NCBI GenBank assembly: GCA_902825215.1
Contig: LR782234.1
Coordinates: 3,224,001 to 3,288,000, forward strand
Reading direction: 5' to 3'
DNA length: 64,000 nt
Source of the DNA: Pseudomonas fluorescens
Lineage (GTDB): Bacteria > Pseudomonadota > Gammaproteobacteria > Pseudomonadales > Pseudomonadaceae
Shown: positions 26,665 to 35,716 of the stretch, piece after piece
Layout: each line of letters starts with the position of its first letter
Position numbering within the stretch: the stretch's first letter is position 1
The notes under the pieces: generated by a model
What the model saw: the letters and a program-made list of their open reading frames with translations, nothing else
Databases searched by the model: none
What the model was told of the DNA's origin: nothing
Translations under genes and position numbers: made by a program

Positions 26665-27423
26665 ATGAAACCGCTCATCCTCAATGACAACAACCTGCCG
26701 GCGCAAATCTGGAACTCGGCCGCGCAGCTCGATAGCATTCCCGTCATCAACACCCTCAGCCTGGTGCCCGCCGGCGCCCGCGCCGTGTTGATCGCTCCGC
26801 ATCCCGGCGATGAGGTGGTGACCTGCGGCGGCCTCCTGCAGTTGCTTTCCAACCTTGGCCACCCGCTGCAATTGCTCTCGATCACCGATGGCAGCGCCAG
26901 CCACCCCGGCTCGCGGCAATGGTCGGAGAAACGCCTCAGCGTGTTCCGCCCACAGGAAAGCGTCGAAGCCTTGCGCCGCCTCGGCCTGCCGATGCACAGC
27001 CTGAAATGGGTGCGCGGCGGTTTCACCGACAACGCGTTGCGCGAGCAGGAAGCGCAGATTTGCGAGTTCATCGGCCGTTACCTGCGCCCCGGCGACGTGG
27101 TATTCAGCACCTGGTGCAACGACGGCAATGATGACCATGAAGCGGTCGGTCGAGCCAGCGCCAAAGCCGCCGAGCAGGCAGGCGCCCGCTACCATGACGT
27201 GCCGGTCTGGGCCTGGCACTGGCCGGAGCGCGAGCAGTCATCGATCCCTTGGGAACGGGCGCGCAAACTGCGCCTCGACACCTGGACCGTCGCGCGCAAA
27301 AGCCACGCCACCCACGCCTACGCCAGCCAGCTCAACGGTGAGCCGGCCATCGGCATCGCGCCGTTGCTGCCGCCAGCAATTCTGGAGCGGATGCGCTTGC
27401 CGTATGAGATTGTCTTCGTCTGA
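26665..27423 (+). CDS. PIG-L paralogue with altered catalytic residues
   Basis: This is a 252-residue paralogue of the deacetylase at 24476, with the same length and the same residue numbering through at least residue 165. I chose ATG 26665 because it matches the other copy's start (MKP versus MKA) and has AAGGA upstream. The motif is APHPGDE, so the general-base Asp48 is Gly, and GNDDHEAVG, so His155 is Asn. The zinc ligands His46, Asp49 and His158 remain. The protein should still bind zinc but be weakly active or inactive as a deacetylase; it may have a changed reaction or serve as a partner subunit. A 151-base gap separates it from the GT2 gene. Confidence 0.85.
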   Translation: MKPLILNDNNLPAQIWNSAAQLDSIPVINTLSLVPAGARAVLIAPHPGDEVVTCGGLLQLLSNLGHPLQLLSITDGSASHPGSRQWSEKRLSVFRPQESVEALRRLGLPMHSLKWVRGGFTDNALREQEAQICEFIGRYLRPGDVVFSTWCNDGNDDHEAVGRASAKAAEQAGARYHDVPVWAWHWPEREQSSIPWERARKLRLDTWTVARKSHATHAYASQLNGEPAIGIAPLLPPAILERMRLPYEIVFV

Positions 27424-27450
27424 CAATGATCGCCCCCCTGTAGGAGTGAG

Positions 27451-27548
27451 CCCTGTGGGAGCGAGCCTGCTCGCGAATCGGCCGTCACATTCAACATTTC
27501 ATTCGGCTGACCCAGCGCTTTCGCGAGCAGGCTCGCTCCCACACGGGG
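27451..27548. repeat. REP pair, variant A
   Basis: An inverted pair of REP cores lies after the second PIG-L gene, with a partial third core (CTGTAGGAGTGAG) just upstream at 27439-27451. Confidence 0.9.
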
Positions 27549-27635
27549 TCGGTGGTATTCAATGACCATAAGACGGAACTGCCACCCCTCCCCATCAGTC
27601 GCATGAACAAGCGTGCGCAATTTCGAGGAGTGAAC

Positions 27636-28418
27636 GTGTCCAGCGAACCCGAGCGTCAGCGTGTCGACGCACCCGTCATTCATCGCCTGCGCGTGTTGAC
27701 GGTCAACACCCACAAGGGCTTCACCGCACTCAATCGCCGATTCATCCTGCCCGAGCTGCGCGAAGCGGTGCGCAGTACGGCGGCCGATCTGGTGTTTTTG
27801 CAGGAAGTGGTGGGTGAACATGAACGGCATTCGAGCCGCTACAACGAATGGCCGCAAACCTCGCAGTACGAATTTCTCGCCGACAGCATGTGGAGCGATT
27901 TTGCCTACGGGCGCAACGCCGTGTATCCCGACGGCCATCACGGCAATGCCCTGCTGTCGAAATACCCGATCCGCGAATACCGCAACCTCGACGTGTCGAT
28001 CACCGGCCCGGAACGGCGGGGCTTGTTGCATTGCATACTCGATGTGCCGGGGCACGCCGAGGTGCATGCCATCTGCGTGCACTTGAGCTTGTTGGAAAGT
28101 CACCGGCAATTGCAGCTGAAGCTGCTGTGCCAGCTACTGGAATCACTGCCCGACGATGCCCCGGTGATCATTGCCGGCGACTTCAACGACTGGCAGTTGC
28201 AAGGCAACGCCGCGCTCGCGCGGCGCGACTATCTGCATGAGGCATTCGAGCGCCATCACGGGCGTCCGGCCAAGACGTATCCGGCGCGCTTCCCATTGCT
28301 GCGCCTGGACCGGATCTACCTGCGCAATGCCAGCAGCCATGACCCGCAGATCCTCGGCAACAAACCGTGGACGCATCTTTCCGATCATTTGCCGCTGGCG
28401 GTGGAAGTGCATCTGTAG
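27636..28418 (+). CDS. Endonuclease/exonuclease/phosphatase family protein
   Basis: This is a 260-residue EEP-fold metal-dependent phosphodiesterase. Motifs: VNTHKGF, FLQEV (metal-binding Glu), IIAGDFNDW (catalytic Asp and Asn) and [10 protein letters not shown] (Asp-His dyad). I prefer GTG 27636 because CGAGGAG stands 5 bases before it; ATG 27603, also in frame, has no clear ribosome-binding site. Relatives act on DNA, phosphoinositides or sphingomyelin, and similar genes sit beside cardiolipin-synthase genes in other Pseudomonas trehalose regions, but no such partner is present here. Substrate unknown. Confidence 0.85.
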   Translation: MSSEPERQRVDAPVIHRLRVLTVNTHKGFTALNRRFILPELREAVRSTAADLVFLQEVVGEHERHSSRYNEWPQTSQYEFLADSMWSDFAYGRNAVYPDGHHGNALLSKYPIREYRNLDVSITGPERRGLLHCILDVPGHAEVHAICVHLSLLESHRQLQLKLLCQLLESLPDDAPVIIAGDFNDWQLQGNAALARRDYLHEAFERHHGRPAKTYPARFPLLRLDRIYLRNASSHDPQILGNKPWTHLSDHLPLAVEVHL

Positions 28419-28804
28419 ACGCAATTTTGACAGTGCTTCGATTGACGCACCCGTTAAACGCAGCGCTGTCCACCCGCGTCGGCGACCTTCTGTCGGCGAT
28501 CCGATGCCTCTGCCTCGCGGCTTGCAAGCCGATTCCCTACACAAACAAACGCTTAGCTATGCACGGCAAATCAATTAGTTGACGACGCTGCTTTTCAATT
28601 ACCACTCATCGTTCAATTTCTTGACGGACGTCCGCTGCTCTTCTTATCTCTACCTTACTACCCCGGAATTACTACCGGGACGAACCTCCGGCCACTCGCA
28701 AAAGCGAGCGGTCGCGGCTCGCCCCGCTCCATTCGGTCGCCCCTCGTTCGGGGTAGGAGAGGCGCCACATCGAGATGCCGCATGCGCCCGCAAGGTAGAC
28801 CGCC
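28419..28804 (+). promoter_or_regulatory. Leader region of barrel protein gene
   Basis: This is a 386-base gap. Bases 28560-28680 are much AT-richer than the surroundings. TTGACG (28621-28626) followed by 17 bases and TTATCT (28644-28649) is a possible sigma-70 promoter. Downstream come short hairpins (CCCGG / CCGGG at 28662-28679; CTCGC-AAAA-GCGAG at 28695-28708) and a GC-rich leader. No supported gene is seen. Confidence 0.35.
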
Positions 28805-29851
28805 ATGAAAACTTCACTCACCCCCCAAGAGATCAAAATCACTTTCTGCACCCTGTCGAGCTCGATCCTGTTGTGCTCGTCCATGGAGGCCAAGGCCGAG
28901 CCAGGGGTGGATGTCACCCGCATCTGGTATCGCGCGGATGTGCCGGTAATGATCCTGCCCGCCACGGTGATTACCCCTGACGATGCGCAAGGCGCACCCT
29001 TGGTCAGAGAAGATCTGGCACCGTCAGCCTGGGACGAGTTGTACGGGCGCAATGCGCGGCAGGCGCAAACCGATGTCTTGTCGTCCGGCTACGCAATGCC
29101 CGGCAGCGGCGAGAGCAAAGGGCCGGCGTTGCTGACCCTGCAAAGCAACAACGGTTTTACCCAAACCGTCGGTGTGATCGGTGGCGATAATCAGATCCGC
29201 GCCAATCGCAACGGCCCGCTGACCAGCCGCGCCCTCGCCGACCCCGGCACTGACATACTGAATCTGCAGGGCCAAAGCCTCGGCGCCTATTACAGCCTGA
29301 CCGGCGCTCAGGGCTGGCATGTCGATCTATCCGCAAGCGCCGGCCGGGTCAGTGGTTTCAGCCGCAATGCGCAAGGCGTTCGCCAGGCCAGTGAAGGCAG
29401 CGCGATGACCTTCTCGGTCGAGGGTGGTTTCCCCATCGGGCTGAGCGAAAACTGGGTAGTGGAACCGCAGGCGCAGCTGATCAATCAACGCATCAGCCTC
29501 GACACGCCTTACGCCGGTTCCGGCAATGCCTCGTCGAGTGACCTGACAGCGTGGAGCGGTCGCGTCGGTGCGCGCTTGAAAGGCAGCTACGATTTGAACG
29601 GCCTGCCGGTCGAACCCTACGTGCGCACCAACCTCTGGCACACGGTCTATACCGGCAGCACGGTAACCCTGGATCAGGTCGACAAGATCAGCAGCAGCCG
29701 CAAGTCTTCAACCGTGGATTTAGGCCTCGGACTGGTGGCGCGCATGAGTCCGACGGTGAGCCTGTATGTCAGTGCTGATTACAGCAGCGACGTCGATGAC
29801 AATGATTTGAACGGGTTGATTGGTAGCCTGGGAGTGCGGATGCGTTGGTGA
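28805..29851 (+). CDS. Autotransporter-type outer-membrane beta-barrel protein
   Basis: This is a 348-residue protein. A signal sequence with a long polar start ends near residue 32 (EAKA). After about 100 residues of linker come alternating amphipathic strands typical of an autotransporter barrel (GWHVDLSASAGRV, GLSENWVVEPQAQLI, GRVGARLKGSY, PYVRTNLWHT), ending LGVRMRW with the terminal aromatic needed for BAM insertion. The region before the barrel is too short for a normal passenger domain and lacks beta-helix repeats, so this may be a surface barrel without an exported passenger. Monocistronic. Confidence 0.75.
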   Translation: MKTSLTPQEIKITFCTLSSSILLCSSMEAKAEPGVDVTRIWYRADVPVMILPATVITPDDAQGAPLVREDLAPSAWDELYGRNARQAQTDVLSSGYAMPGSGESKGPALLTLQSNNGFTQTVGVIGGDNQIRANRNGPLTSRALADPGTDILNLQGQSLGAYYSLTGAQGWHVDLSASAGRVSGFSRNAQGVRQASEGSAMTFSVEGGFPIGLSENWVVEPQAQLINQRISLDTPYAGSGNASSSDLTAWSGRVGARLKGSYDLNGLPVEPYVRTNLWHTVYTGSTVTLDQVDKISSSRKSSTVDLGLGLVARMSPTVSLYVSADYSSDVDDNDLNGLIGSLGVRMRW

Positions 29852-29870
29852 TTTCAGCTTCACCCATAGC

Positions 29871-29966
29871 CCCCTGTGGGAGCTGGCTTGCCAGCGATGG
29901 CGGCGTGTCAGTCACTGTCAATGCTGAAAGTGCCCGCGTCATCGCGGGCAAGCCCGCTCCCACAGG
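29871..29966. repeat. REP pair, variant B/C
   Basis: The left arm carries GGGAGCTGGCTTGCCAGCGA; the right arm is a related form with GCGGGCAAGCCCGCTCCC. The pair lies between the convergent barrel-protein and glgB genes and probably terminates both transcripts. Confidence 0.85.
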
Positions 29967-29977
29967 ATCTGGGTGGT

Positions 29978-32212
29978 TTACTGACGCTCCGGCTTGAGAA
30001 TCAACACCGCCAGCGGCGGCAGGTTCAACTCCAGCGACAACGCCTGCCCATGGCTTGGCACCTCTTCAGTCTGCGCCCCGCCGCCGTTGCCATAATTGGA
30101 ACCGGCGTAGGTCTCGGCGTCGCTGTTGAGCAGTTCCTTCCAGCGCCCGGCGAACGGCACGCCGACCCGATAGGCTTGGCGCGGCACCGGAGTGAAGTTG
30201 GCTACCACCAGCACCGGCTCGCCCTCCTTGCTCCAGCGCAACCATGCGTAAACACTGTTGATCGCATCGTCACCGATCAACCACTGGAAGCCCTGCGGCG
30301 CGTCGTCCTGATCGTGCAGCGCCGGTTCCTCGCGATACAGTCGATTGAGATCGCCGACCAGCTTCTGCACGCCCTTGTGCTCGGAATATTGCAGCAGATA
30401 CCAGTCCAGTTGCTGATCGTGGTTCCACTCGCGCCACTGGCCGAATTCGCAGCCCATGAACAGCAGCTTTTTGCCCGGGTGAGTCCACATGAAGCTCAGA
30501 TAGGCGCGCAGGTTGGCGAATTTCTGCCAGCGATCGCCGGGCATTTTGTCGATCAGCGAGTGCTTGCCGTGCACCACTTCGTCGTGGGAGATCGGCAGGA
30601 TGAAACGTTCGGACCAGGCGTAAACCAGACCGAAACTCAGCTCGTTGTGATGGTGCGCGCGGTACACCGGGTCCTGCTGGATGTAATGCAGCGAATCGTG
30701 CATCCAGCCCATGTTCCATTTGTAGGAAAAGCCGAGGCCGCCCTGCTGGGTGCTCTGGCTGACACCGGGCCATGCAGTGGATTCTTCAGCGATCACCAGC
30801 GCGCCCGGCGCTTCCAGTTCGACCACGTCGTTCAAGTGGCGCAGAAAGTCGATCGCCTCGAGGTTCTCGCGGCCACCATGACGGTTCGGCACCCATTCGC
30901 CGGCCTTGCGCGAATAGTCGCGATAGAGCATCGAAGCCACCGCGTCGACGCGCAAACCGTCGATATGGAAATGCTTCAACCAGTGCAACGCCGAAGCCAG
31001 CATGTAGCCGTGCACTTCGGTGCGGCCAAGGTTGTAGATCAGCGTGTCCCAGTCCTGATGGAAGCCTTCCAGCGGGTTGGCGTATTCGTACAGCGCGGTG
31101 CCGTCGAATTGCGCCAGCCCGTGGGTATCGGTCGGGAAATGCGCCGGCACCCAGTCGAGAATCACGCCGATGTCGGCCTGATGGCAGGCATTGACGAAGG
31201 CTGCAAACTGATCCGGCGTGCCATAGCGCGCACTCGGTGCGAACTGCGAGAGCAACTGATAGCCCCATGAACCACCGAACGGGTGTTCCATGATCGGCAT
31301 CAGTTCGATATGGGTGAAACCCAGCTCTTTCACGTACGGAATCAGTCGATCGGCCAACTCCGGCCAGGTGTACTGACGCGCCACTTCGCCAAGGTCGTCC
31401 AGTTCGCATTGCCACGAGCCGGCGTGCAATTCATAGATCGACAGCGGCTTGGCGCGTTGCTGACGCTCGTGGCGGCCGCTCATCCAGTCCTGATCCTGCC
31501 AGTCAATTTGCAAGGGCGAGGCGACTTTCGAGGCGGTATCCGGCGGCAGGCTGGTGGCCAGCGCCATCGGGTCGGCCTTGAGCGGCAGAATGCCGTGCGA
31601 GCCAAGAATCTCGTATTTGTACAACTCACCCGCTTGCATACGCGGAATGAACAGCTCCCACACCCCTGATGGGTGGCGCAAGCGCATCGGATGGCGGCGC
31701 CCGTCCCAGACGTTGAAATCACCGACCACCGAGACCCGGCGGGCATTCGGCGCCCACACGGCGAAGCGTACGCCATCGACGCCATCGACGGTTTTCAGCT
31801 GCGCACCGAGGCAGGCACTGAGGTCGCGGTGATTGCCTTCGGCGAACAGGTACAAGTCCATCTCGCCGAGCAACTGGCCGAAGCTGTAAGGATCCTCCGC
31901 CACTTGCTCGCCACCCGCCCAGCGGGTGCGCAGCAAGTACGAACGCGCCTGGGCAAAGTGGCCGACGAACAGGCCCGGCGTTTCGGTCATTTCCAGCGGA
32001 CCGAGTTCTTCGCCGCTGTCCTTGTCCAGCACTGCCACGCTCAGTGCGCCGGGCAGATAGGCGCGAATGAATTGCCCGCCAGCGCCATCGCCGTGCGGAC
32101 CGAGAATGGAAAAAGGATCGTGATGTTCAGCACGCACCAGGGCATCGATATCTTTTGCCGAGGGCAGCAAGGCCTCTTTGACCTGACCCTGTTCCTTGTT
32201 CGAGAAACTCAT
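29978..32212 (-). CDS. glgB: 1,4-alpha-glucan branching enzyme GlgB
   Basis: This 744-residue GH13 enzyme makes alpha-1,6 branches. Two N-terminal CBM48-like domains ([12 protein letters not shown] and [20 protein letters not shown]) precede the barrel. Catalytic regions are [15 protein letters not shown] (nucleophile Asp near 419), [11 protein letters not shown] (Glu near 474) and [11 protein letters not shown]. The start is 2 bases after the treS-maltokinase stop, so it is the last gene of the glgE-treS-glgB operon. In the GlgE pathway it branches the linear polymer built from maltose-1-phosphate. Confidence 0.95.
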   Translation of the reverse strand: MSFSNKEQGQVKEALLPSAKDIDALVRAEHHDPFSILGPHGDGAGGQFIRAYLPGALSVAVLDKDSGEELGPLEMTETPGLFVGHFAQARSYLLRTRWAGGEQVAEDPYSFGQLLGEMDLYLFAEGNHRDLSACLGAQLKTVDGVDGVRFAVWAPNARRVSVVGDFNVWDGRRHPMRLRHPSGVWELFIPRMQAGELYKYEILGSHGILPLKADPMALATSLPPDTASKVASPLQIDWQDQDWMSGRHERQQRAKPLSIYELHAGSWQCELDDLGEVARQYTWPELADRLIPYVKELGFTHIELMPIMEHPFGGSWGYQLLSQFAPSARYGTPDQFAAFVNACHQADIGVILDWVPAHFPTDTHGLAQFDGTALYEYANPLEGFHQDWDTLIYNLGRTEVHGYMLASALHWLKHFHIDGLRVDAVASMLYRDYSRKAGEWVPNRHGGRENLEAIDFLRHLNDVVELEAPGALVIAEESTAWPGVSQSTQQGGLGFSYKWNMGWMHDSLHYIQQDPVYRAHHHNELSFGLVYAWSERFILPISHDEVVHGKHSLIDKMPGDRWQKFANLRAYLSFMWTHPGKKLLFMGCEFGQWREWNHDQQLDWYLLQYSEHKGVQKLVGDLNRLYREEPALHDQDDAPQGFQWLIGDDAINSVYAWLRWSKEGEPVLVVANFTPVPRQAYRVGVPFAGRWKELLNSDAETYAGSNYGNGGGAQTEEVPSHGQALSLELNLPPLAVLILKPERQ

Positions 32213-32214
32213 GA

Positions 32215-35200
32215 CTACTCTCCACCAAGATCGGAAAAGGGTTTAAGCCCCGTCAATAACCCATACAAACCGTGCAATGGCACGGGCAACCACGTGGGGC
32301 GATTCAAGGCTTCATAGGCCACTTCATAGGCCGCCTTCTCCAGGCCGAACAGCGCCAGCGCGGCGTCGGCACCTGCAGGATCCTGCCAGGCATGATCAAG
32401 GTTAGCCGCTGCCTGGCGATAGGCCTGAACAAAAGCCTCGCGGGCTTCACGCAGATAGCGTTCGGCGACGCGTTTACGCGCAGCTTCGGCTTCGGCGCTG
32501 TTATCGACGTTGTGCACGTTGATGGTCATCGCCGCTGCGTAATCAAACGAGCGCAGCACCCCGCTGACGTCCTTGTACGGACTGTGTTTGCCACGGCGCT
32601 CACTCAATGGCCGTGCCGGTTCGCCCTCGAAGTCGATCAGGTAAGCATCGCCCTTGATCACCAACACCTGCCCCAGATGCAAGTCGCCGTGGACGCGAAT
32701 GCGCAGCCCGCCGGTGGCTTTTTTCGCCAGATCCTGCACATGGGCGAGGATGGTTTTCTTGTCGTCGATCAAGCGCTTGACCAGTTTCTGGTCGGCGGCA
32801 TTGAGTTCGCCCTGATGCTGCTTGAGCAGGGTCAGCGCGCGCTCGACTTGCGCGGCCACGTCCTTGCCGGTCGCCTGCATGTCCTTGGCCGACGCCACTT
32901 GCGGTGCGAAATCGGCATTGTCGGTCGGCGCGGCGAGCACCTGATGCATCTCGCCCAGACGCTGGCCGAGCATGCCGGCAAAATCCTTCAGCTCGCCGAG
33001 GGCGTTGTAGTGTTGCTCCTGCTCGGAGACGGCATCGGCCAACTCGTCGCGCAGCGCCCGTTCCAGATTGTTCTGTGTCCATTCCCACGCATCGCCCTGA
33101 TTGCTCAGATAGCCTTGGGCGATCATCAGCAGGTTGTCTTCGCCTGCGGCATCGCGGCGAATCACCGAACCCAGCAGTGGAGAGATATTGGCAAATCCGG
33201 CCTCGGTCAGGTAAGCGCTCATCTCCAGTTCCGGGTGTACGCCAGAAGCGACTTTACGTATCAGCTTAAGCACCAGGCTGTTGCCGAGCACCACCGAGCT
33301 GTTCGACTGTTCGGCCGACAGATAACGCACTTCCGACTCCGCGCCGAGGCCGAGTTTTTCCAGATGCGGTGTAGAGGCAAAGCGAATTTCCCCCTCGGCC
33401 GACTCCAGCACCGTGTCGTTCTGCATGCCTTGCAGCACTGCGCGCACAAAGGCTTCGAGGCTGAACGCATCGGTGATCAGGCCAACCTGTCGCACACGTC
33501 TTACACGCGACAGCGCCAATTGCTGCGGCAACGCCGGGCCGACCTGATCCTCTGCGATGAAGCCGAACGGCAATTGATAGCGATGGGTCTGGCCGCCAGC
33601 AGTGACTTCGATTTCGCTGAGCAGCACCGGATGCTGGGCATCGCCGAAACGCACGCCGTAAGCCATGTGGACCTTCTCGATCGCCGCGTCCTTGCCGGCG
33701 AACCAGCGTCGATTCTGTAACCAGTTCGGCAGAATGCTTTGTTCCAGCGTTGTACGCGACGGCGCTTCGAGCAGTTCTTCCATGCGTTTTTTCAGCACCA
33801 GCGTGGTGAAATCCGGCAGGCTCTGCGCCGGCTCGACGTGCCAGCTCGGCATCTGGTTTTCTGCGGCCAGACCGAACCAGTAGAAGCCATACGGCGCCAG
33901 GGTCAGGAGGAAATTCAACTGGCCGATCGGTGGAAAGGCGTTGCCGCCAAGCATTTCCACCGGGACCATGCCGGCATAGGCCGAGAGGTCCAGCTCTACC
34001 GCTTGCGCACTGCGCGACACGTTGGCCACGCAGAGAATGATCTCGTGCTTGCCGTCGACATCGGTGTATTCGCGGATATACGCCAGCACCCGACGATTGT
34101 TCGGCGAGAGCATCTTCAACGAGCCACGACCGAACGCCTTGGATTGCTTGCGCACGGCGAGCAGGCGACGCGTCCAGTTCAGCAGCGAATGCGGGTCACC
34201 GGACTGGGTTTCGACGTTGACCGACTGATAACCATAGAGCGGGTCCATGATCGGCGGCAGCACCAGACTCGCCGGGTCGGCGCGGGAGAAGCCGCCATTG
34301 CGGTCGATCGACCACTGCATCGGCGTGCGCACGCCGTCGCGGTCGCCCAGATAGATGTTGTCGCCCATGCCGATTTCATCGCCGTAGTACAGAGTCGGCG
34401 TGCCAGGCATCGACAGCAACAGGCTGTTGAGCAATTCGATGCGGCGGCGATCGCGCTCCATCAACGGCGCCAGACGGCGGCGGATGCCGAGGTTGATCCG
34501 CGCGCGACGGTCAGCGGCGTAGTAATTCCACAGGTAATCGCGCTCCTTGTCGGTGACCATTTCCAGGGTCAGCTCATCGTGGTTGCGCAGGAAAATCGCC
34601 CACTGGCAGTTGGCGGGAATTTCCGGCGTCTGGCGGAGAATATCGGTGATCGGGAAGCGATCCTCCTGCGCCAGCGCCATGTACATGCGCGGCATCAACG
34701 GGAAGTGAAAGGCCATGTGGCATTCATCGCCGTTGACCCCGGCGGCATCGGTGTCACCGAAGTACAACTGCGTGTCTTCCGGCCATTGATTGGCCTCGGC
34801 GAGCAGCATGCGGTCGGGATAGTTGGCGTCGATCTCGGCGCGGATCTGCTTGAGGACGTCGTGGGTCTCCGGCAGGTTTTCGTTGTTGGTGCCGTCGCGC
34901 TCGATCAGGTACGGGATGGCATCCAGACGCAAGCCATCGATGCCCATGTCCAGCCAGTAACGCATCACCGACAGCACGGCTTTCATGACTTGCGGATTGT
35001 CGAAGTTCAGGTCCGGCTGGTGCGAATAGAAGCGGTGCCAGAAGTATTGACCGGCGACCGGGTCCCAGGTCCAGTTGGACTTCTCGGTGTCGAGGAAGAT
35101 GATCCGCGTGCCGTCGTATTTCTGATCGTCATCCGACCAGACGTAGAAATCCCGCGCCGCCGAGCCGGGCTTGGCCTTGCGTGCCCGCTGAAACCAAGGG

Positions 35201-35556
35201 TGCTGGTCCGAGGTGTGGTTGATGACCAGCTCGGTAATCACCCGCAAGCCGCGCTTATGCGCCTCGGCAATAAACCGCCGCGCATCGGCCATGGTCCCGT
35301 AATCGCTGTGCACACCGCGGTATTCGGCGATGTCATAGCCGTCATCGCGACGCGGCGAAGGGTAGAACGGCAAAAGCCAGATGGTGTTGACGCCGAGGTC
35401 GGCGATGTAATCGAGTTTGGCGATCAAGCCGGGAAAGTCGCCGATTCCGTCATTGTTGGAGTCGTAAAACGATTTGACGTGAACCTGATAGATCACCGCA
35501 TCCTTGTACCAGAGCGGGTCTTTGATGAAGGCGGCTGCCTTGGGTTTCTTCGCCAT
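32215..35556 (-). CDS. treS: Trehalose synthase-maltokinase fusion (TreS-Mak)
   Basis: This is a 1113-residue bifunctional protein. Residues 1 to about 560 are the GH13 trehalose synthase, which interconverts trehalose and maltose: [27 protein letters not shown] and [12 protein letters not shown] are the catalytic regions. From about residue 600 comes a maltokinase (Pep2) domain with VHGDLHLGQ near 955 and YLIDFEGEP, the phosphotransferase catalytic and metal sites; it makes maltose-1-phosphate for GlgE. I use the Met at 35556, which has AGGAG upstream, rather than the longer frame from 35586. The fusion is usual in Pseudomonas. Confidence 0.95.
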   Translation of the reverse strand: MAKKPKAAAFIKDPLWYKDAVIYQVHVKSFYDSNNDGIGDFPGLIAKLDYIADLGVNTIWLLPFYPSPRRDDGYDIAEYRGVHSDYGTMADARRFIAEAHKRGLRVITELVINHTSDQHPWFQRARKAKPGSAARDFYVWSDDDQKYDGTRIIFLDTEKSNWTWDPVAGQYFWHRFYSHQPDLNFDNPQVMKAVLSVMRYWLDMGIDGLRLDAIPYLIERDGTNNENLPETHDVLKQIRAEIDANYPDRMLLAEANQWPEDTQLYFGDTDAAGVNGDECHMAFHFPLMPRMYMALAQEDRFPITDILRQTPEIPANCQWAIFLRNHDELTLEMVTDKERDYLWNYYAADRRARINLGIRRRLAPLMERDRRRIELLNSLLLSMPGTPTLYYGDEIGMGDNIYLGDRDGVRTPMQWSIDRNGGFSRADPASLVLPPIMDPLYGYQSVNVETQSGDPHSLLNWTRRLLAVRKQSKAFGRGSLKMLSPNNRRVLAYIREYTDVDGKHEIILCVANVSRSAQAVELDLSAYAGMVPVEMLGGNAFPPIGQLNFLLTLAPYGFYWFGLAAENQMPSWHVEPAQSLPDFTTLVLKKRMEELLEAPSRTTLEQSILPNWLQNRRWFAGKDAAIEKVHMAYGVRFGDAQHPVLLSEIEVTAGGQTHRYQLPFGFIAEDQVGPALPQQLALSRVRRVRQVGLITDAFSLEAFVRAVLQGMQNDTVLESAEGEIRFASTPHLEKLGLGAESEVRYLSAEQSNSSVVLGNSLVLKLIRKVASGVHPELEMSAYLTEAGFANISPLLGSVIRRDAAGEDNLLMIAQGYLSNQGDAWEWTQNNLERALRDELADAVSEQEQHYNALGELKDFAGMLGQRLGEMHQVLAAPTDNADFAPQVASAKDMQATGKDVAAQVERALTLLKQHQGELNAADQKLVKRLIDDKKTILAHVQDLAKKATGGLRIRVHGDLHLGQVLVIKGDAYLIDFEGEPARPLSERRGKHSPYKDVSGVLRSFDYAAAMTINVHNVDNSAEAEAARKRVAERYLREAREAFVQAYRQAAANLDHAWQDPAGADAALALFGLEKAAYEVAYEALNRPTWLPVPLHGLYGLLTGLKPFSDLGGE

Positions 35557-35612
35557 GTGAAACTCCTGTTGAATACTTGAAGACAACCTGCTTTACAAAG
35601 CAATGAGGTCAT

Positions 35613-35703
35613 TGTGGGAGCTGGCTTGCCAGCGATTGCGGTGGAACAGCACCGAAAATGCTGGCTGACCCAACGTCATCGCTGGCAAGCCAGCTCCCAC
35701 AGG
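35613..35703. repeat. REP pair, variant B
   Basis: Two inverted GGGAGCTGGCTTGCCAGCGA cores, nearly perfect, lie in the 160-base gap between glgE and treS within the minus-strand operon. Confidence 0.9.
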
Positions 35704-35716
35704 AAAATCGCCAGCC

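Noticed and set aside
29876..31270. 464-codon plus-strand frame opposite glgB starting in a REP pair
   Set aside because: Its N-terminus is translated REP sequence and the rest is antisense to glgB.
33739..35580. 613-codon plus-strand frame opposite treS
   Set aside because: Antisense shadow of the TreS-maltokinase gene; no ribosome-binding site or family motif.
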